Shown: piece after piece, positions 25,393-37,430 of the stretch
How positions within the stretch are numbered: the stretch's first letter is position 1
How the letters are laid out: each line of letters begins with the position of its first letter
Source of the DNA: Platycnemis pennipes
Taxonomy: Eukaryota > Arthropoda > Insecta > Odonata > Platycnemididae
NCBI GenBank assembly: GCA_933228895.1
Contig: OW121856.1
Location: forward strand, 22,957,805-23,021,804
DNA length: 64,000 nucleotides
Direction: 5' to 3'
The notes under the pieces: model-generated
Told to the model about the DNA's origin: nothing
The model's database searches: none
The model's input: the letters and a program-made list of their open reading frames with translations, nothing else
Position numbers and translations under genes: made by a program

Positions 25393-25861
25393 TGTATGGA
25401 TGGTGTATCGACCAATGTTTGAAAGTCCACTAAAATAAAAATCTACAAGTGAACCGATGGAAAAAGAAAGTGATTAAATTTGAAATGTATCTTTGAAAGA
25501 CTGTAGTTTCTCTGCTATGCCATTTCATTCTGTCAACATGCCATTGGCAAAATGGCACTGCTGTTTTATTCAGTCACTATTTTTAGATTCAACCTCTTCA
25601 AATACATAACATTGCTTTGATATGCCAAAAGATATTTCCAAAATCATGTTTTCACGAAGGAAAGGAGAATTTAATGGGCGAAAATCAACCAATCATTATT
25701 CCAGCTGGAAATTCACTCATGTAAAAGCCTTTTGTATACCAATAAACACCAGTATTCTGTCGTAATCAACGTTCTTAACCAAGAATTCGCCAACCTGTTG
25801 GGATAAGAATATTGATGGCCCAGTGATGACTGATATCTGTTTTCTTGCCTCTCCCCAACAG

Positions 25862-26107
25862 GCTCACAACCGCTTGGTGGCCGACCTGGAAGATGCTGGC
25901 ATCTCCATCGAAGAGTCACAAAGCTTCGTCCCGAGGGAGCTGGAGACGGCTCTGTCGCGTCTACGGCGTCGCGACGTCCGCGTCATCCTGGGCAACTTCA
26001 ACGAGACGTGGGCTCGTCGTGTGTTCTGCGCCGCCAAGTCCAAGGGCCTTGTGGGCCGGAGGTACCAGTGGCTGCTCGTGGGGACATACTCGCGCCGCTG
26101 GTGGGAG
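25862..26107 (+). CDS. GABA-B receptor subunit 2-like, ectodomain exon
   Basis: This 82-codon internal exon is preceded by a polypyrimidine tract and CAG (AG at 25860-25861) and followed by GTAAGA at 26108, phase 0 at both ends. It encodes part of the extracellular Venus-flytrap domain of a class C GPCR. VRVILGNFNETWARRVFC (residues 39-56) and YQWLLVGTYSRRWWE (68-82) match the GABA-B pattern of a variable helix, an ILG strand, then A-x-VFC, YQW and paired Trp residues. NET at 47-49 is a potential N-glycosylation site. The exon is strikingly GC-rich against AT-rich introns. In GABA-B heterodimers subunit 2 couples to G proteins and subunit 1 binds GABA. Subunit 2 fits best, but the insect-specific third subunit is not excluded. 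Only this slice and the 35972 exon of the protein are visible. Confidence 0.88.
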
Positions 26108-29100
26108 GTAAGAGGACATTCCGTAGATTAGTCAAAGTACGATTCTCAAGTCAACTCAAGGCTCTTTGGGTTCGTAAATGTGGCTCGGAAGTAAAATTTA
26201 AAATGAGTATAAAACTTATTTCTTAGTTTATTACATGAGTAATAATCTTCGTTTTATTTAAATAGCATATGTTGGAACTCATAAATTAAATTTACATATC
26301 ATCAATGATTGATGAACTGGGAATCATGAGTTAAATTAAAAAAAAACTATTTATTTCACAAACATAAATGGCTTTTCATGTGAAACGCAAACTCATTGCT
26401 CATACAAAACCGAAGAGAGCAATATTTGGGCTAAACTTTTTACTACAACAGAAATATTTTTAATAATATTGCGAGTTTTATATTGCCAAACGTTTTCATT
26501 TTTTTAACATATTTATGTCTACACAATGCCTTACTAGCCATCATGAAGGTATGAGGCAGTGGATGAAGATCACGAAACATTCACTGCTGACATGCAAATA
26601 AGGGCTACAGTAGATTTACAGTAGATAAGCCACTGGTAGGCTATTCCAGGAAATTATATTATGCAGAGTCGTTTGCAGCTTGATGGTCAGTACCTCACAT
26701 AGTAATGAAGGAATTACTCGTTTTTAAGGCTAATCTATAAGTTTATGTGGCTCTGAAAACTTTTTAAGTTTTCGTAACATACAGAATTGGCTCTCCCGTC
26801 CCAAAAGACTGCCAACCTATGCCATAGGCTACCAGAATGAGTCAAAGAATAACTATGTTTTTATGAGTCCTTGGGCGCGTACGCAGATGCTCATAAAGAA
26901 CAACATTGTCGTATGGACGGACACTGGTGGCAGAAATAAGTCAGATTCGGTCAAAAAACTATCATCTGCACGCTTCACTGTTAGGTGTAACAGAATAGAA
27001 CCCAAATAAGTTACAATACCAAAGCATACGTCTACTACTACTAACTACTCTGGTGTAAGAATATACTGAAGGAGGTATTGGTATACTAGCTTAAGGATGA
27101 CAGTGTAGCCAGACTAGTTGTTATCCCCATAGTAATCCCCAAAATTATTTTACAAAATATTACTACTTATGCGACCTATTATTGGAGGCTGCATGTGCAT
27201 TAAATTGAAATAACGACGATTTTATACCACGTTTACATCGTAATGGCATCAGTTATAATACTATAAATGGGGTCTTAATGAATTTTATATCAATGGGGGT
27301 TAATTTTATTGTTAAAACTGGTTTTAATTGAGTACAGTTGAACTACGCATCTCTTTTGCATGATTTTGCAATTTTTTGTTTTTTTGTGAATTTTAAAAAT
27401 ACGTTCCATTTTTCGATCTAATACTTAAATTTCTACTGCATGAAGAACATTCACTTTCGTACAAGTCTCTGTTACTGGCTTTTTAAGGTTCAAAATGTGA
27501 TAACAACGCGCCGATCACTTTTCGCATCCAATATTTTCCAGCGGAGGGTGAAAATACGTCAGTATTCAACTGCTAACTCACTATAAATGAGTACACCGCG
27601 CAAGTTGTAGCTCATTGTTGGATAAGAATGTAGTTCAAGAGCGAGAATAGGCCACGCGCATTGCAGTATGAAAAAGTTCCTTAGTAATGCAAACACTCGT
27701 TATTTTTGCGTTGAACTCGCATGCGTATATTTATCCTCCAATAGCTTATTTTTTAATAACTCATGTGGCTTCCCTATTGCCCTCTTTGTCAGTCAACGTT
27801 CAGGAACTTTACATCTTTTCATTTGCTCTGGATTCCACGTGTGTTGATAGTAATTTAACAGACTTTAGATGATGATCTTACGTTAACTCATCCCTCCGTC
27901 ACTGCGTTCATGGTAATATACCACCACTTTAAGCCTGGATTGATGTTTTCTCTTAGTTTTCTTTTTCTTTCCCCTCTACATCTAAGGCTTGCTCGTTAAA
28001 TGTTTTACTGCGTAAACGGCAATAGGACTACGAGGCACCTGAATATTGACATTAAGTCCCCATTAATGAAGGAGAGAGGAAAGGAAAAGCAAATTGGTAA
28101 ACAAGAGAAATGAGTTGTTTTTCGAGCAGTATATTTGCCATTGTGATAGCTTTCGTTTTCTATGGCGCCTAAAACAAAAACGCTAGTTCCTACTAAACTT
28201 GTGAAATTAAACCGCCCAGAATAAGTCTCTGTGGGCCAAGTTTACTCTCCTTTGACTCTTCTGAATACAGCTTTTCCTAAAATATCTCCCTCTTTAGTTG
28301 AGCACAAGGTTTATTTCTCCTACCTTTACTCGTGAAACTTTCTCTTACTCTCTTCCCCAGAATTATTTTCTCTGAGGAAGCCTTTATGAAAATAACGCTT
28401 TCATTTCATGGCCTATTATTCCTCTCCATCTCCGCTACGCCTAAGAAATAACACCGGGCGTCACTCGTGAAAATGCTCGATACTCACGTTGCAGGAAATA
28501 TACGAAGTACTTATTTCAGGTCATGATTGGTAAGCTATAATTTCATGCTCTAACAGAGCGACTAATGTGCGTGGTTTGTTTATTAAACACAACCCTCCTT
28601 TATTTTTCGCCTCTTTGAAAATATACGTAATTAAATAAATATTACTGATATAGAGCTGAGACTCAAAATAACGACGGTGTACGCCGGGGTACGAATGATG
28701 GGTCAACGTGTAGACATAGAGCTACAAGGCAAGGAAGCTTACTCGCCCAATAAGCAGTCATTTACAAAAAGTGAAGGCTTTATGAATATGCCTTGACTTG
28801 GCGACGGGAGGCCGCTGATGTGTAAACCACCATATTAATATCCAGAGAAGCCTCAGACACTCCACTATTTTCCTTTATCAAGAGGTCATGGAAGACTTCA
28901 GTAAAATATTCCGGAGGTGGAAGAGTCCCTGATTTCTAACTCTGCGTAGGGAATACCTAAGAGAATACCTTCGTCATTTAAGTGTGAGGAACATTCTAGG
29001 GTGAGAGGATTGAACGTGAGATTGCTTCGAATCTGTGGAAGCTTGGAGAACATGAAGGTGGAAATGCGAAGAATAAATATCGGCATATTAGGAAACTGAA

Positions 29101-29752
29101 ATTTGCTCGAAAATTGGCTTTTGAAGCGGAAAATAGGGGATTATACACACGGTAACACTAAATGATAATGGTGTCGCTGGCATAAGGGCTCATAAAGTGC
29201 GTGACCGCTTGTGAGGTGCTTCTTACAGTTTAAAAAAAGGATCATATGGTGACCAGACCTACAATAATATTGCTGTGCTACTGGTTTACTTATCCACATT
29301 AGACTATGAAGATACAGACATAGAAGACGTCCATGGTGATATTACTGAATTAATAAGGCAGGATAAAGAATATCGAAAATTTAATAATTTTAGGATGCTA
29401 AATTTTTTTGGGGGTCGAGATAGAAGAGTAACTGAAATCTACTGATTGGAAATCCTCCAATCGAAAGAGGAATCCCTTATACACGTTATCACAAAATAAG
29501 CTAATGGTGACAAAATACTGTTTATTTTCGAAGCTAAATAAATTTGACAGGCAAGTTTCTGGGGATAAAAAGCTTTCGAGAAGTAGTCATATATTTAAAA
29601 AGTCTTAGACATGGTTGAAGAGAGATGAAAATGCTAAAAGACGGAAATTGAAAATGGAAAATCTGTTAAAGATGAATGAGGAACAAAACAAGACGTAAAG
29701 TGAGAAAAGAAAGAAAACATTTTACAAAAGATACAGGGAAAAGTATATCAAC

Positions 29753-31818
29753 GAGGGATGGGTCGGTTCGGTTCTTCGGTTATCGGTTCCACCGGTTCTT
29801 GAGCTTAGAACCAGAACCGGAACCGAGGCCAAAAAGAATCGGTACCGAAATAATTGGCGCGAAAACCAGTTTGAAACCTGCTCACACTCTGAAAGCAGAG
29901 GCTTCATATTAAAACCTGGTGAAAGAGTGTATTAAGATGTTTCAAAGTTGCCGTGAATTATTCTAATTCAGTTGTTAAAAGACTATATGATTTATTTTAT
30001 TACATCCAATTCTAGTAAGTGATGAAATACCGCCGTAATAAGGATATTCTGATTGATATGTATGTGTTACGTCCACCTCCTTTGGAGGTACGAGTCCTCA
30101 TATCATTTTCGTAAATTATATCATAATATAGTATATAAGTTTTAGAAAATGTCATTCATGCTTTGGACATTGCTTTCGTTAAGTCAGCAAATTAATCGTC
30201 ATTTGTACAATAGCATTAACTTTGCTCATGCAAGCGAACACTGTCTACTTTGCCACGCAGTAAATAGCAGACGACAATCGACTATTTGAAAGATTGACAG
30301 CGCAAAGATAACCAGAAATAAAAGGCATCCGCAATATGCGGTCAATTACAACTAAATTGTTTTATCAAGTTTCTTCTTCCCTTGATGCAAGGGTCGTGTT
30401 CATCCAAGTAACTATCAACCGTTTGCCGTTGACCATTCTGCTTTCTTGATTACTCGACACTAAGTGGGCAATCATTACAAAAACGTTGGGTTAACTGGTC
30501 ATGTTTAACTTTAAAAAAATTTTGTGCCATGAAACGTGGAGAAAAATGCACGTGTCGGATATAAAAGCTGATATTGGTATTATCTTCCAATGGGAGAGTG
30601 TAACTAAGTATTTGCATTAACATACGAATTTAAATATTTAAGTTTATGAGAAATATGTTGGTAATGACAATACCGTGGTCGAAAGTACACACTCGGTTTA
30701 TCTTACGCGTATCATACTTAACAAACGTTTCGCCATTAAATAAAATCACGGCATTGGAGATCCCGGAAAGATTCCGAAACGAAATAGGAAAGCAGAATCT
30801 TTTGAAACGACGGAAATGGTACACGTAAATTTATGTCAACTCACAAAGATGGTCTAACTGAGATGTAAGCCAATGGTGAAAAAATCAATCGCGCAAGGTA
30901 GTGCCAAGTTACCATCAAGAGCCATGGCATACGAATCAGCACTGTTAGCACTTCGTATGTGCCCAGATCCCAGATATCAGGCCTAGATGAATGCTTCCTA
31001 AGTCGCATGTCGATAAATGAAGTGCTATCGAAATACGGCATGCCTATCGATATTATGTCATACCTATCGATATTTTAAAAATATCCATAGCTGGTGAAAT
31101 TACGCCTTAATTTACTCACGCGGTTGAATCCTTCGCAATTTCTTCCGAAGTGTGGAAAAACTTCACGGTTGATGCAGCAAAAGAAAATTTCGCAAAGCGT
31201 AATAATCGTCATTCCCTGATTTCCAGGGATGCATGTAAATCCACTCCTAACCTGGAAAAGCATGCGGAAAAGAAGCATAAAATAAATTTTCGCGGGAAGA
31301 GTCCAATCGTGTCTCCAAAGAGACGGAATACTTTAGTATCTAGTAGAGGCCTGCACACGGTAGCAAAATACGGGCGAGGGTCGCCTTCCTGTGTGCGAGA
31401 GATAAAGAGAGAGGCACAACCCGAAGACATTTTTTCTCTTTTTCGGACTCTTCCGAAGTGTCACGAATGTGACCTTAACGGAGAAATGGCCGAGAAGAAG
31501 CGGTCACCCGTCGTCTGCTGGGCTGGCGACCGCCTCCATCCATGGATGGGCAACGAGTATAAAACCAAAAGTGCTTGAGTTCTATAAATATTTTCACATA
31601 AAGGGTAAAAATGGATTAAAATTACATAAACACAAAAATAATATGAAGTATTCTTTTTCAAGCAGTATGTCTCTGAAAATGATTATTGATTATCTTATCT
31701 TACCATTGAGCAACGCAAAGTAAGTGGTAAATTAAGAACCGGAACCGAGAATCGGAACCGAGAACCGAAGTTAAGAACCGAACCGGAACCGAAAAAAAGT
31801 GGAACCGACCCATCCCTA
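29753..31818 (+). mobile_element. hAT-superfamily element, non-autonomous or decayed
   Basis: The 2,066-bp element is flanked by a perfect 8-bp target duplication ATATCAAC (29745-29752 and 31819-31826), the length typical of hAT. The ends are inverted repeats, GAGGGATGGGTCGGTTC at left and TAGGGATGGGTCGGTTC on the complement at right. Subterminal arrays of CGGTTC-type hexamers follow at both ends. The paralogous sequence near 32290 shows the uninterrupted AGTATATCAA site, confirming the insertion. Inside, only a degenerate BED-finger-like segment is recognisable. No transposase catalytic region or dimerisation domain was found, so it cannot mobilise itself. Confidence 0.85.
31141..31278 (+). 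pseudogene. Degenerate BED zinc finger of a hAT transposase
   Basis: The frame reads SSEVWKNFTVDAAKENFAK, then a two-residue spacer segment, then TPNLEKH-x4-H, which is the layout of a BED finger (aromatic start, C-x2-C, T-x-x-L-x-x-H, final His). The two expected Cys positions are Arg codons CGT (31198-31200 and 31207-31209), each one transition from TGT, while both His codons (31261-31263 and 31276-31278) are kept. The frame continues open to 31578 without resembling a transposase core. The finger should lie at the transposase N terminus, yet only 540 bp of element follow, so the catalytic region has been deleted. Confidence 0.6.
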
Positions 31819-31883
31819 ATATCAACCAACCTCCCACATGAAAAGGTAGAAATTGGATTCAATAAGGCGAGAGATTCACCGGT

Positions 31884-31926
31884 TTACATCTTGCGGCCCA
31901 CTTAAATGAGTGGCCGCAAGATGTAA
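31884..31926. repeat. 15-bp inverted repeat in the LINE duplication
   Basis: TTACATCTTGCGGCC (31884-31898) and its exact complement (31912-31926) enclose 13 nt, with further pairing of CACT and AGTG after one bulged base. It lies in about 110 bp present in one copy of the local LINE duplication and missing from the other, so it may be a small inserted element. Confidence 0.6.
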
Positions 31927-32890
31927 TACCGTTAAGGAAAAGAATAAAAAGCTTTCAATTGGGCATGAAGTTAAAGTAAAACGATTGATAAAATATTTGT
32001 AGTAATTATTAAAAGTATTCTAAATGGAATGGCAACGCGAAAAGAACACGAAATCCGAAAAAATTATATTGAGATCAGAATTTGCCGCAGCAGCAACGAA
32101 CCAATGTGTAAATTAAGCTTCTGCTATTGATAGTGGTCCTGTCATTCTAATAAATATTGCAGGGAAAAAATTATATCTGTTTTTCAAAACCATCTGTGGC
32201 ATGCACTTAACAAATGAATGAGGAACAAAATAAGACGTAAAGTTTAGAAAAGAAAGAAAATATTTTACAAAAGATATAGGGGAAAGTATATCAATCAGCC
32301 TCCAACATGAAAAGGCATAAATTAGATGGGCATTAAGTTAAAGTGAAACGATTGATAATATATTTGTAGTATTTATTTAAAGCATTCTCAATTGAAATAC
32401 AACGCGAAAGGAACACGAAATCGGAAATAATTATACGGAGAGCTTATCTTGAGATCAGAAAAAGGCGAAGAAGATCTGCTGTACAAAACCATCTGTGACA
32501 TGCACTCAATAGGAGAGATACCCATGATCTTTGAGAAGTGCATCGTTATCCTAATGTCAAAAAAGAAGAAAGCTGAGAACTGTCACAGTTTGAGGACTAT
32601 GAGCACAGACGCATATGACTCGTAGATATTGACAAGGATCACCCAGAGAAAAACGCAATGGAAATCGGAGAACTTCCATGTTGATGACAAATTAGAACAA
32701 TGAATTTCTAATCATAAAGCCATGGGCACAGGAGAAGAGATTTCGGTAATCAGGCTACTCATAGAGAAGATAATGGAGGAGAAAGAATACGGTCATCACG
32801 TATATGGTTTTAATGAAGTTTTTTAACAAAAAGGGTTGGAATTCATTGCTGGGGATTCATATGGAATTTGAATTTCCCAACAACTACCAA

Positions 32891-35734
32891 ATAATTAGAC
32901 AATATTTATACAAAAACCAAGTGGCTACAATGTGATCATGATCCTGCAGTACAGAAGCAAGAATTAAGAAAGAAGTGAGATAAAGTTGTGCCCAATCTTA
33001 CGTACTATTCATAGTGTCTTTATGGAATGTCACATTCAATAAAATTTATAAATAGTACGTCTACCTCAGCACTTGATTTTACAGGTTTATATAGATATTA
33101 ACTGAATGTATATGCATAGTTATTTCTTCTAGTTTAATAAGAATTTTGGAGACTTTAGTATGAAGATGAATTACCTGTGTAATGGACGAAGTGAGTACGA
33201 GTGCTGAAATATTGAGCATAGTGGGAAAGAACGGAAAGTACTCGGCGAGAATCAGTTGGAGGCAGATGTGGTGATTTTAAGGATTAATTGGTGACAAAGG
33301 AATACTGAAGGCAATGAATATTAAATAGATTTCTGGTTAAGCGAGAAAGACGCAGCGAGAAATGTACTATGAATAATATGGAGAAAGGAAGAAAACATGC
33401 TTATCTGAATTAAGTAACGGTGTCGGGACATATCGGTTCAGGAAATACAAAACAAAGTTGGTTTCTGCATCTAAACGTACCATTACCACGGCATACACGT
33501 GAACTTAAAGGGAAACAAATCTAAATGTGTGAAAAATTTTGCTGGTCAAAATATTTTATCGGATTCAAAAGCAACTACATTTTGAATCTTCTTTTCTAAT
33601 CGAAAGCCTCGATTGAATTGAAAATGGAATGACAGGATTCTTAGTTTTTAATTCTAAAATGCTTTGAATGTTGGATGGAATGATTGCAAAGGGGAGTCTA
33701 TAAAAATAGCATATGAGCTTTGATGAAGGAATTGAAGGTTCTTTTAGAAATAATATAATGTTTCTTTAAATTTGTGTGGGACACTATGCTGCATAGGTAG
33801 GTCTCTATTTATGCTCAGATATTTAAAAACGATTAGTTTGAAATAGACTTCTCTGAGGGTGTAAATAACGTTAGGTTCGGGGACAAACATGAATAATTAC
33901 TTTTTCGTATTGAAAGTAAATATTGAAGAATGCTAAGGAAATACCCAATGGGGTAAATATTTACAGATGGAAATCGAAATAAACCACCAGTCTGTTTATC
34001 TCCATGCATGCCACGCCCACCAGTTGACCCAATAGCTTGCGGCTTGCTTACCCCTCGGGTATGCTGGTCAGCTCAGCGATATGTCGTACACCCAGCCATC
34101 GAGCTTTCGTGAAATATGCAATCTATCTCCAAAACACACATGAATCCTATTACTAATATGATTTCTAGAAAAAAACGTTGAAAGCACTCAAGAAGGAATA
34201 AGGAAAGACATAACTAAAGATTTATGCTTGAATGAAAAATGGAAAGGGTGAGTAACTGATATACTTGGTAAAAGAAGTAATTATAATTGGTGGAAAGTGT
34301 AAAATACAAATATCCATGTGTTATAATGAAGAAGTATAATTTTCCGCTTTCACGCCATCATTTATGACTTGGCTTTGATATTTTATTTGGCGTCTCTCGT
34401 GACTGCAGGTGAAATGACCTGGGCTAAGAATTATTTTAATAAACTTGAAACATATACGTTATTAAAATCACAAGAAATAAATCTCTATTTGGCAATATCC
34501 AGGCGTTATTGAGATAAAAATATTGTACAAATATTTCTCCTAAATTGCTTTCTTTTCTGGTCCAGCATTGACTCATTAAACAAAAAAGATGCATTTATTT
34601 TAGCGCATTCCAGAAATGCACTTAAGTTTTCAAATGCCTAATTTTTTTTTCAAATGTCATTTTCAATTAAAGATCGCTTCGTAAACAGGAAAGATTGAAA
34701 AGTTAAAATTATTTTGCATTTTATGAGTAGAATTTAGTAATGTGATGAACTGAAGAAATAGAAACAAGGAAATGTTCATAAACTGCGGCACAATTATGAG
34801 TGGGGATAGTACCTAAAAATCGAAGGTAATCGGCTGAAACTTCATTAGGTATCATTTTAATCATTTACTTATGTTTGAAAAAGCATAAGTGTTTTACAGG
34901 GTAATACATTTTATTTAAACATGTTTTATTTCTCTCTCTGATGGAAATAGTTTGATATACCTATCATATTCAATGTTTATTTTTTTCATAGTTTTGTAAA
35001 TGTTTTCCGTCTTCTACTTCTACAATCCATAAAGAGTAAAAAGTTAGTCTTGTGCTTGAGCCCACAGATAGATAGGGGTTTTCAGAAGATATTCCATTTA
35101 CATTTTTTACTTGCTGCTATACGGACTGTGTTTTACAAACCTCACTACTCTTTGCCACCGACATCCAAACTCCGAAGTAACTACCATTAAATGATACACT
35201 TATTTGTTAAACGAAATTTAGGAACTTATTTAATTGAAAAAGAAAGAGCATGATGCTGTTCCGCGCCTGTATGATCTCAGTGGAAGTATGCGTCAAGCAT
35301 TCTGGATACGGCACATAAATTAAATCGGAAACTGAATACAATGCGAAGAAAAGCAGTACTTCATATATCATAATCCCTTAAACGTAGGTACTACAAGTAT
35401 CACTTACAAGATACAAAAAAGTTGTTTGAAGTATAAAATTCACAAGAAAATTTTAAGTTTTATAAGCAATGTAAGCATATTTCAACCTTTCACACTGCAC
35501 CAGCAAGATTGAGAGACGGGACGCAAAATAATATGTTAATTTTCTGGCGGAGAGAAACAATTACCTACTCGTTTTTCTGATAGACAGTGCCTAAATGTAG
35601 GGCGAAATCAAAGTGTAACTATTATAAAATATCTCGAACCATACTTCATTATTAACCCAAACTTCTTGAACTACCTTTTCTGCTTTAGTTTAAAACCTTC
35701 TTTGGCAGCAAAATTCACTTTCACGGCAGGTGAC
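32891..35734. other. Featureless AT-rich part of the receptor intron
   Basis: No recognisable protein, RNA or repeat was found. A short GC-richer stretch at about 34000-34110 has no identifiable content. Confidence 0.4.
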
Positions 35735-35800
35735 GAACGACCCCCTGCCATACTCCCTTGCGGATACTTGCAAGGTGACATGTGATTGTAGATGTACTTG
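35735..35800 (-). repeat. Fragment of a dispersed TCTACAT...GTGTGGCAG-type repeat
   Basis: On the - strand this reads as a TCTACAA start, then TTGCAAGTATCCGCAAGGGAGTATGGCAGGGGG-like text (shortened here), matching the layout of copies at about 38985-39040 and 51345-51425 (+). The shared order is a TCTACAT segment, a short variable CC-rich segment, then TGTGGCAGG. It is a widespread style of insect repeat. Confidence 0.45.
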
Positions 35801-35971
35801 CTGGACTATTATTATAGGATTAAATTATTTCTGGATTTAATGCTAGTCACATACTTATAGCACAGAGTAGTTGAGTCGTTAACGAGAAGATATGGCGATT
35901 TCCTTCACCTAGTCTGCCTTCTCGTTCCCGAGCGGCGTGGTAACAATGTGTTTCTGATCAATCGTTTTCAG

Positions 35972-36154
35972 GTGGTGGAGAAGAGGCCGCCAAAGATCTT
36001 GAGGCCTGACGGTGAGGAGCCGGAGCCCGAAGAGGAGGAAGAGAACGACTTCTCGCACTGCTCGCCGGACGAACTGAGCGACGCCTTGGAGGGCTGCATC
36101 CTCACCGACCTATTGCCACTCAGCACCAACGGCGAAATCACCGTCTCCGGAATC
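35972..36154 (+). CDS. GABA-B receptor subunit 2-like, next ectodomain exon
   Basis: This 61-codon internal exon has its acceptor TTTTCAG ending at 35971 and donor GTGAGT at 36155, phase 0 at both ends and in frame with the 25862-26107 exon. Residues 1-29 form a Pro/Glu-rich acidic linker (EEPEPEEEEEND at 15-26). Residues 30-61, CSPDELSDALEGCILTDLLP then LSTNGEITVSGI, match the conserved GABA-B ectodomain stretch that follows the paired Trp motif (E/D-L-x-x-A-L-E-G and a PLS-x-x-ITxSG pattern). In vertebrate subunits the linker between these blocks is short, so the acidic insertion is notable. The next exon should continue with the SGIT-type sequence and the YAYDGIW block; I did not find it downstream. 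Confidence 0.87.
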
Positions 36155-36829
36155 GTGAGTACAGGACAATTCATTCTCCAGTAATCTCTCATTTCTTCTT
36201 TAATTTTGTGGCGGTGGACAAGAGGTGCAATAACAACTTGAACTTTTAAGTTTGTTCTCTACGGTACCACAGGAGACTATCCTTGGCGTAGAAATGGACT
36301 TTGCTGCTTGTCTCAAATAATATTTCTTCAAACGAGCGCAACGTCTCATAATAACCTTTTTATGACGTTAATAACGTTCTCTGTGACCCTTGTTCTCAAC
36401 TCAATTCTAAAAGAAATCACAATGATTCTAAAAAAATTTGCCTTATAGGGCAACAGCTTAGTACGTTTCATAACATTTTTGATAATTTAAGAGCTGCCAA
36501 TGAATAAAACTTCAATTCAAGCATTAAAACGTGTACATTAGTAAATTTATCTATGTTTCAGGCATTTTACATAGTTCTTTACATTGTTTGCGCATAATAA
36601 AATCTGAATTAGGTGCATTTCTGGTATTAAATAAAATCAGACGTACTATAAAATCAGACGTAAATAAAAATCAGACGAGTCGTATTCTTTGTATTGGGAA
36701 ATTTTTGAGCATCTTGAGTTGAGTTGAGAGATGAAGCTATTTATAAAACTTTAGACACAATAAAACATTGCGGTTTAGTACCACTTCATCTTCCTTATGA
36801 ATGCAGCGTGTAGGGAATTAGTGATGACA
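36155..36829. other. AT-rich intronic DNA
   Basis: This follows the donor site of the second receptor exon. No coding or repeat content is recognised; a direct repetition of AAATCAGACGTA-like words at 36635-36680 is a minor local duplication. Confidence 0.4.
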
Positions 36830-37430
36830 GCAGTGCCAAGAATGTCGTCATTATAAAGAAAATGATGGTGATAAAATTAATGAGAACATTAAGAATGAGA
36901 TTGAAATAATAATTAAGACGCGATTAGGTGGAGCTCTTTACGTCCCCATGAAATTTGCTGGAGGAAAAGTAGTTTAGTTATATTTACGCAAGAAGAATTG
37001 CGTTGGCGAATGCGGAATTCACCTGTGTGATGGAACAAATGACATTTTGAGGAGCATTGACGGAAAGATAAGCCGAGGAAAATGCATAACAGGGATTGAA
37101 ATTGAGGTAGGATGTCATCTTTTGAGATTTGGAAATGAATTAGCATGGAAAAAGTAACGTCGGTTAAAAATACGATGATGGATAAAGGGCATGGTTCCGT
37201 AAGGGATGAGAAAAAGTTGATCGAGGAAATTAGGAGAGGAGCGAGTGAGTCGATGGAAGAGGCAATAAAAGATGTTTTAAAGGACGTGGTTGGAAGCAAA
37301 CACCTAGATAAACGGAGTAGGAGGATAACGAGTAATCTGGTCAGAATGATAAGAGATAGGAAGTATGCGGGGCTGGTGAGAAAAATCATTTCAGCAAGTT
37401 TAATGCTTTCACTGCAAGAAAACTTAAAAT
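36830..37430 (+). pseudogene. Decayed LINE reverse transcriptase C-terminal remnant
   Basis: Several broken frames on the + strand resemble the end of a LINE ORF2. There is a KKMMVIKLMRTLRM-like segment near 36860, then YARRIALANAEFTCVMEQM near 36980-37045 with stops after it, the equivalent of the common RI(A)LAKxAF block. Near 37205-37390 comes EEKKLIEEIRR, then DKRSRRI and RKYAGLVRK, which parallels the basic Lys/Arg-rich tail of such ORFs. The 95-codon open frame at 37145-37432 is therefore a chance survivor of decay, not a host gene. Similarity is by pattern only, and the clade is unclear. Confidence 0.5.

Larger units (their letters stand above)
29673..32890 (+). pseudogene. Decayed, partly duplicated LINE reverse transcriptase region
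   Basis: From about 32464 to 32850 a broken + strand frame reads as the N-terminal half of a LINE reverse transcriptase: a GEIPMIFEKCIVI block, a KKKAENCHSLRT block, then MGTGEEISVIRLLIEKIMEEKEYG, interrupted by stops. Upstream, a segment beginning ATGAATGAGGAACAAAA occurs twice, at 29673 onward (resuming after the hAT insertion at 31827) and at about 32214 onward. Both copies run to a CAAAACCATCTGTG block (about 32185 and 32485), so part of the LINE was tandemly duplicated. Copy A carries about 110 bp, including the hairpin at 31884-31926, that copy B lacks. No function remains. Confidence 0.7.
26108..35971 (+). other. 9.9-kb phase-0 intron of the GABA-B receptor gene
   Basis: The intron begins GTAAGA and ends TTTTCAG, and joins the two receptor exons in frame. 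It contains a decayed LINE region (about 29673-32890), a hAT element nested in it (29753-31818) and a repeat fragment near 35735-35800. The remainder is AT-rich and shows no coding signal; short frames at 27687-27872, 28521-28706 and 28898-29086 look random. Confidence 0.8.

Noticed and set aside
36913..37389. 158-codon Leu/Ser/Phe-rich - strand frame
   Set aside because: It is antisense to the Lys/Arg/Glu-rich LINE remnant, which accounts for its hydrophobic look.
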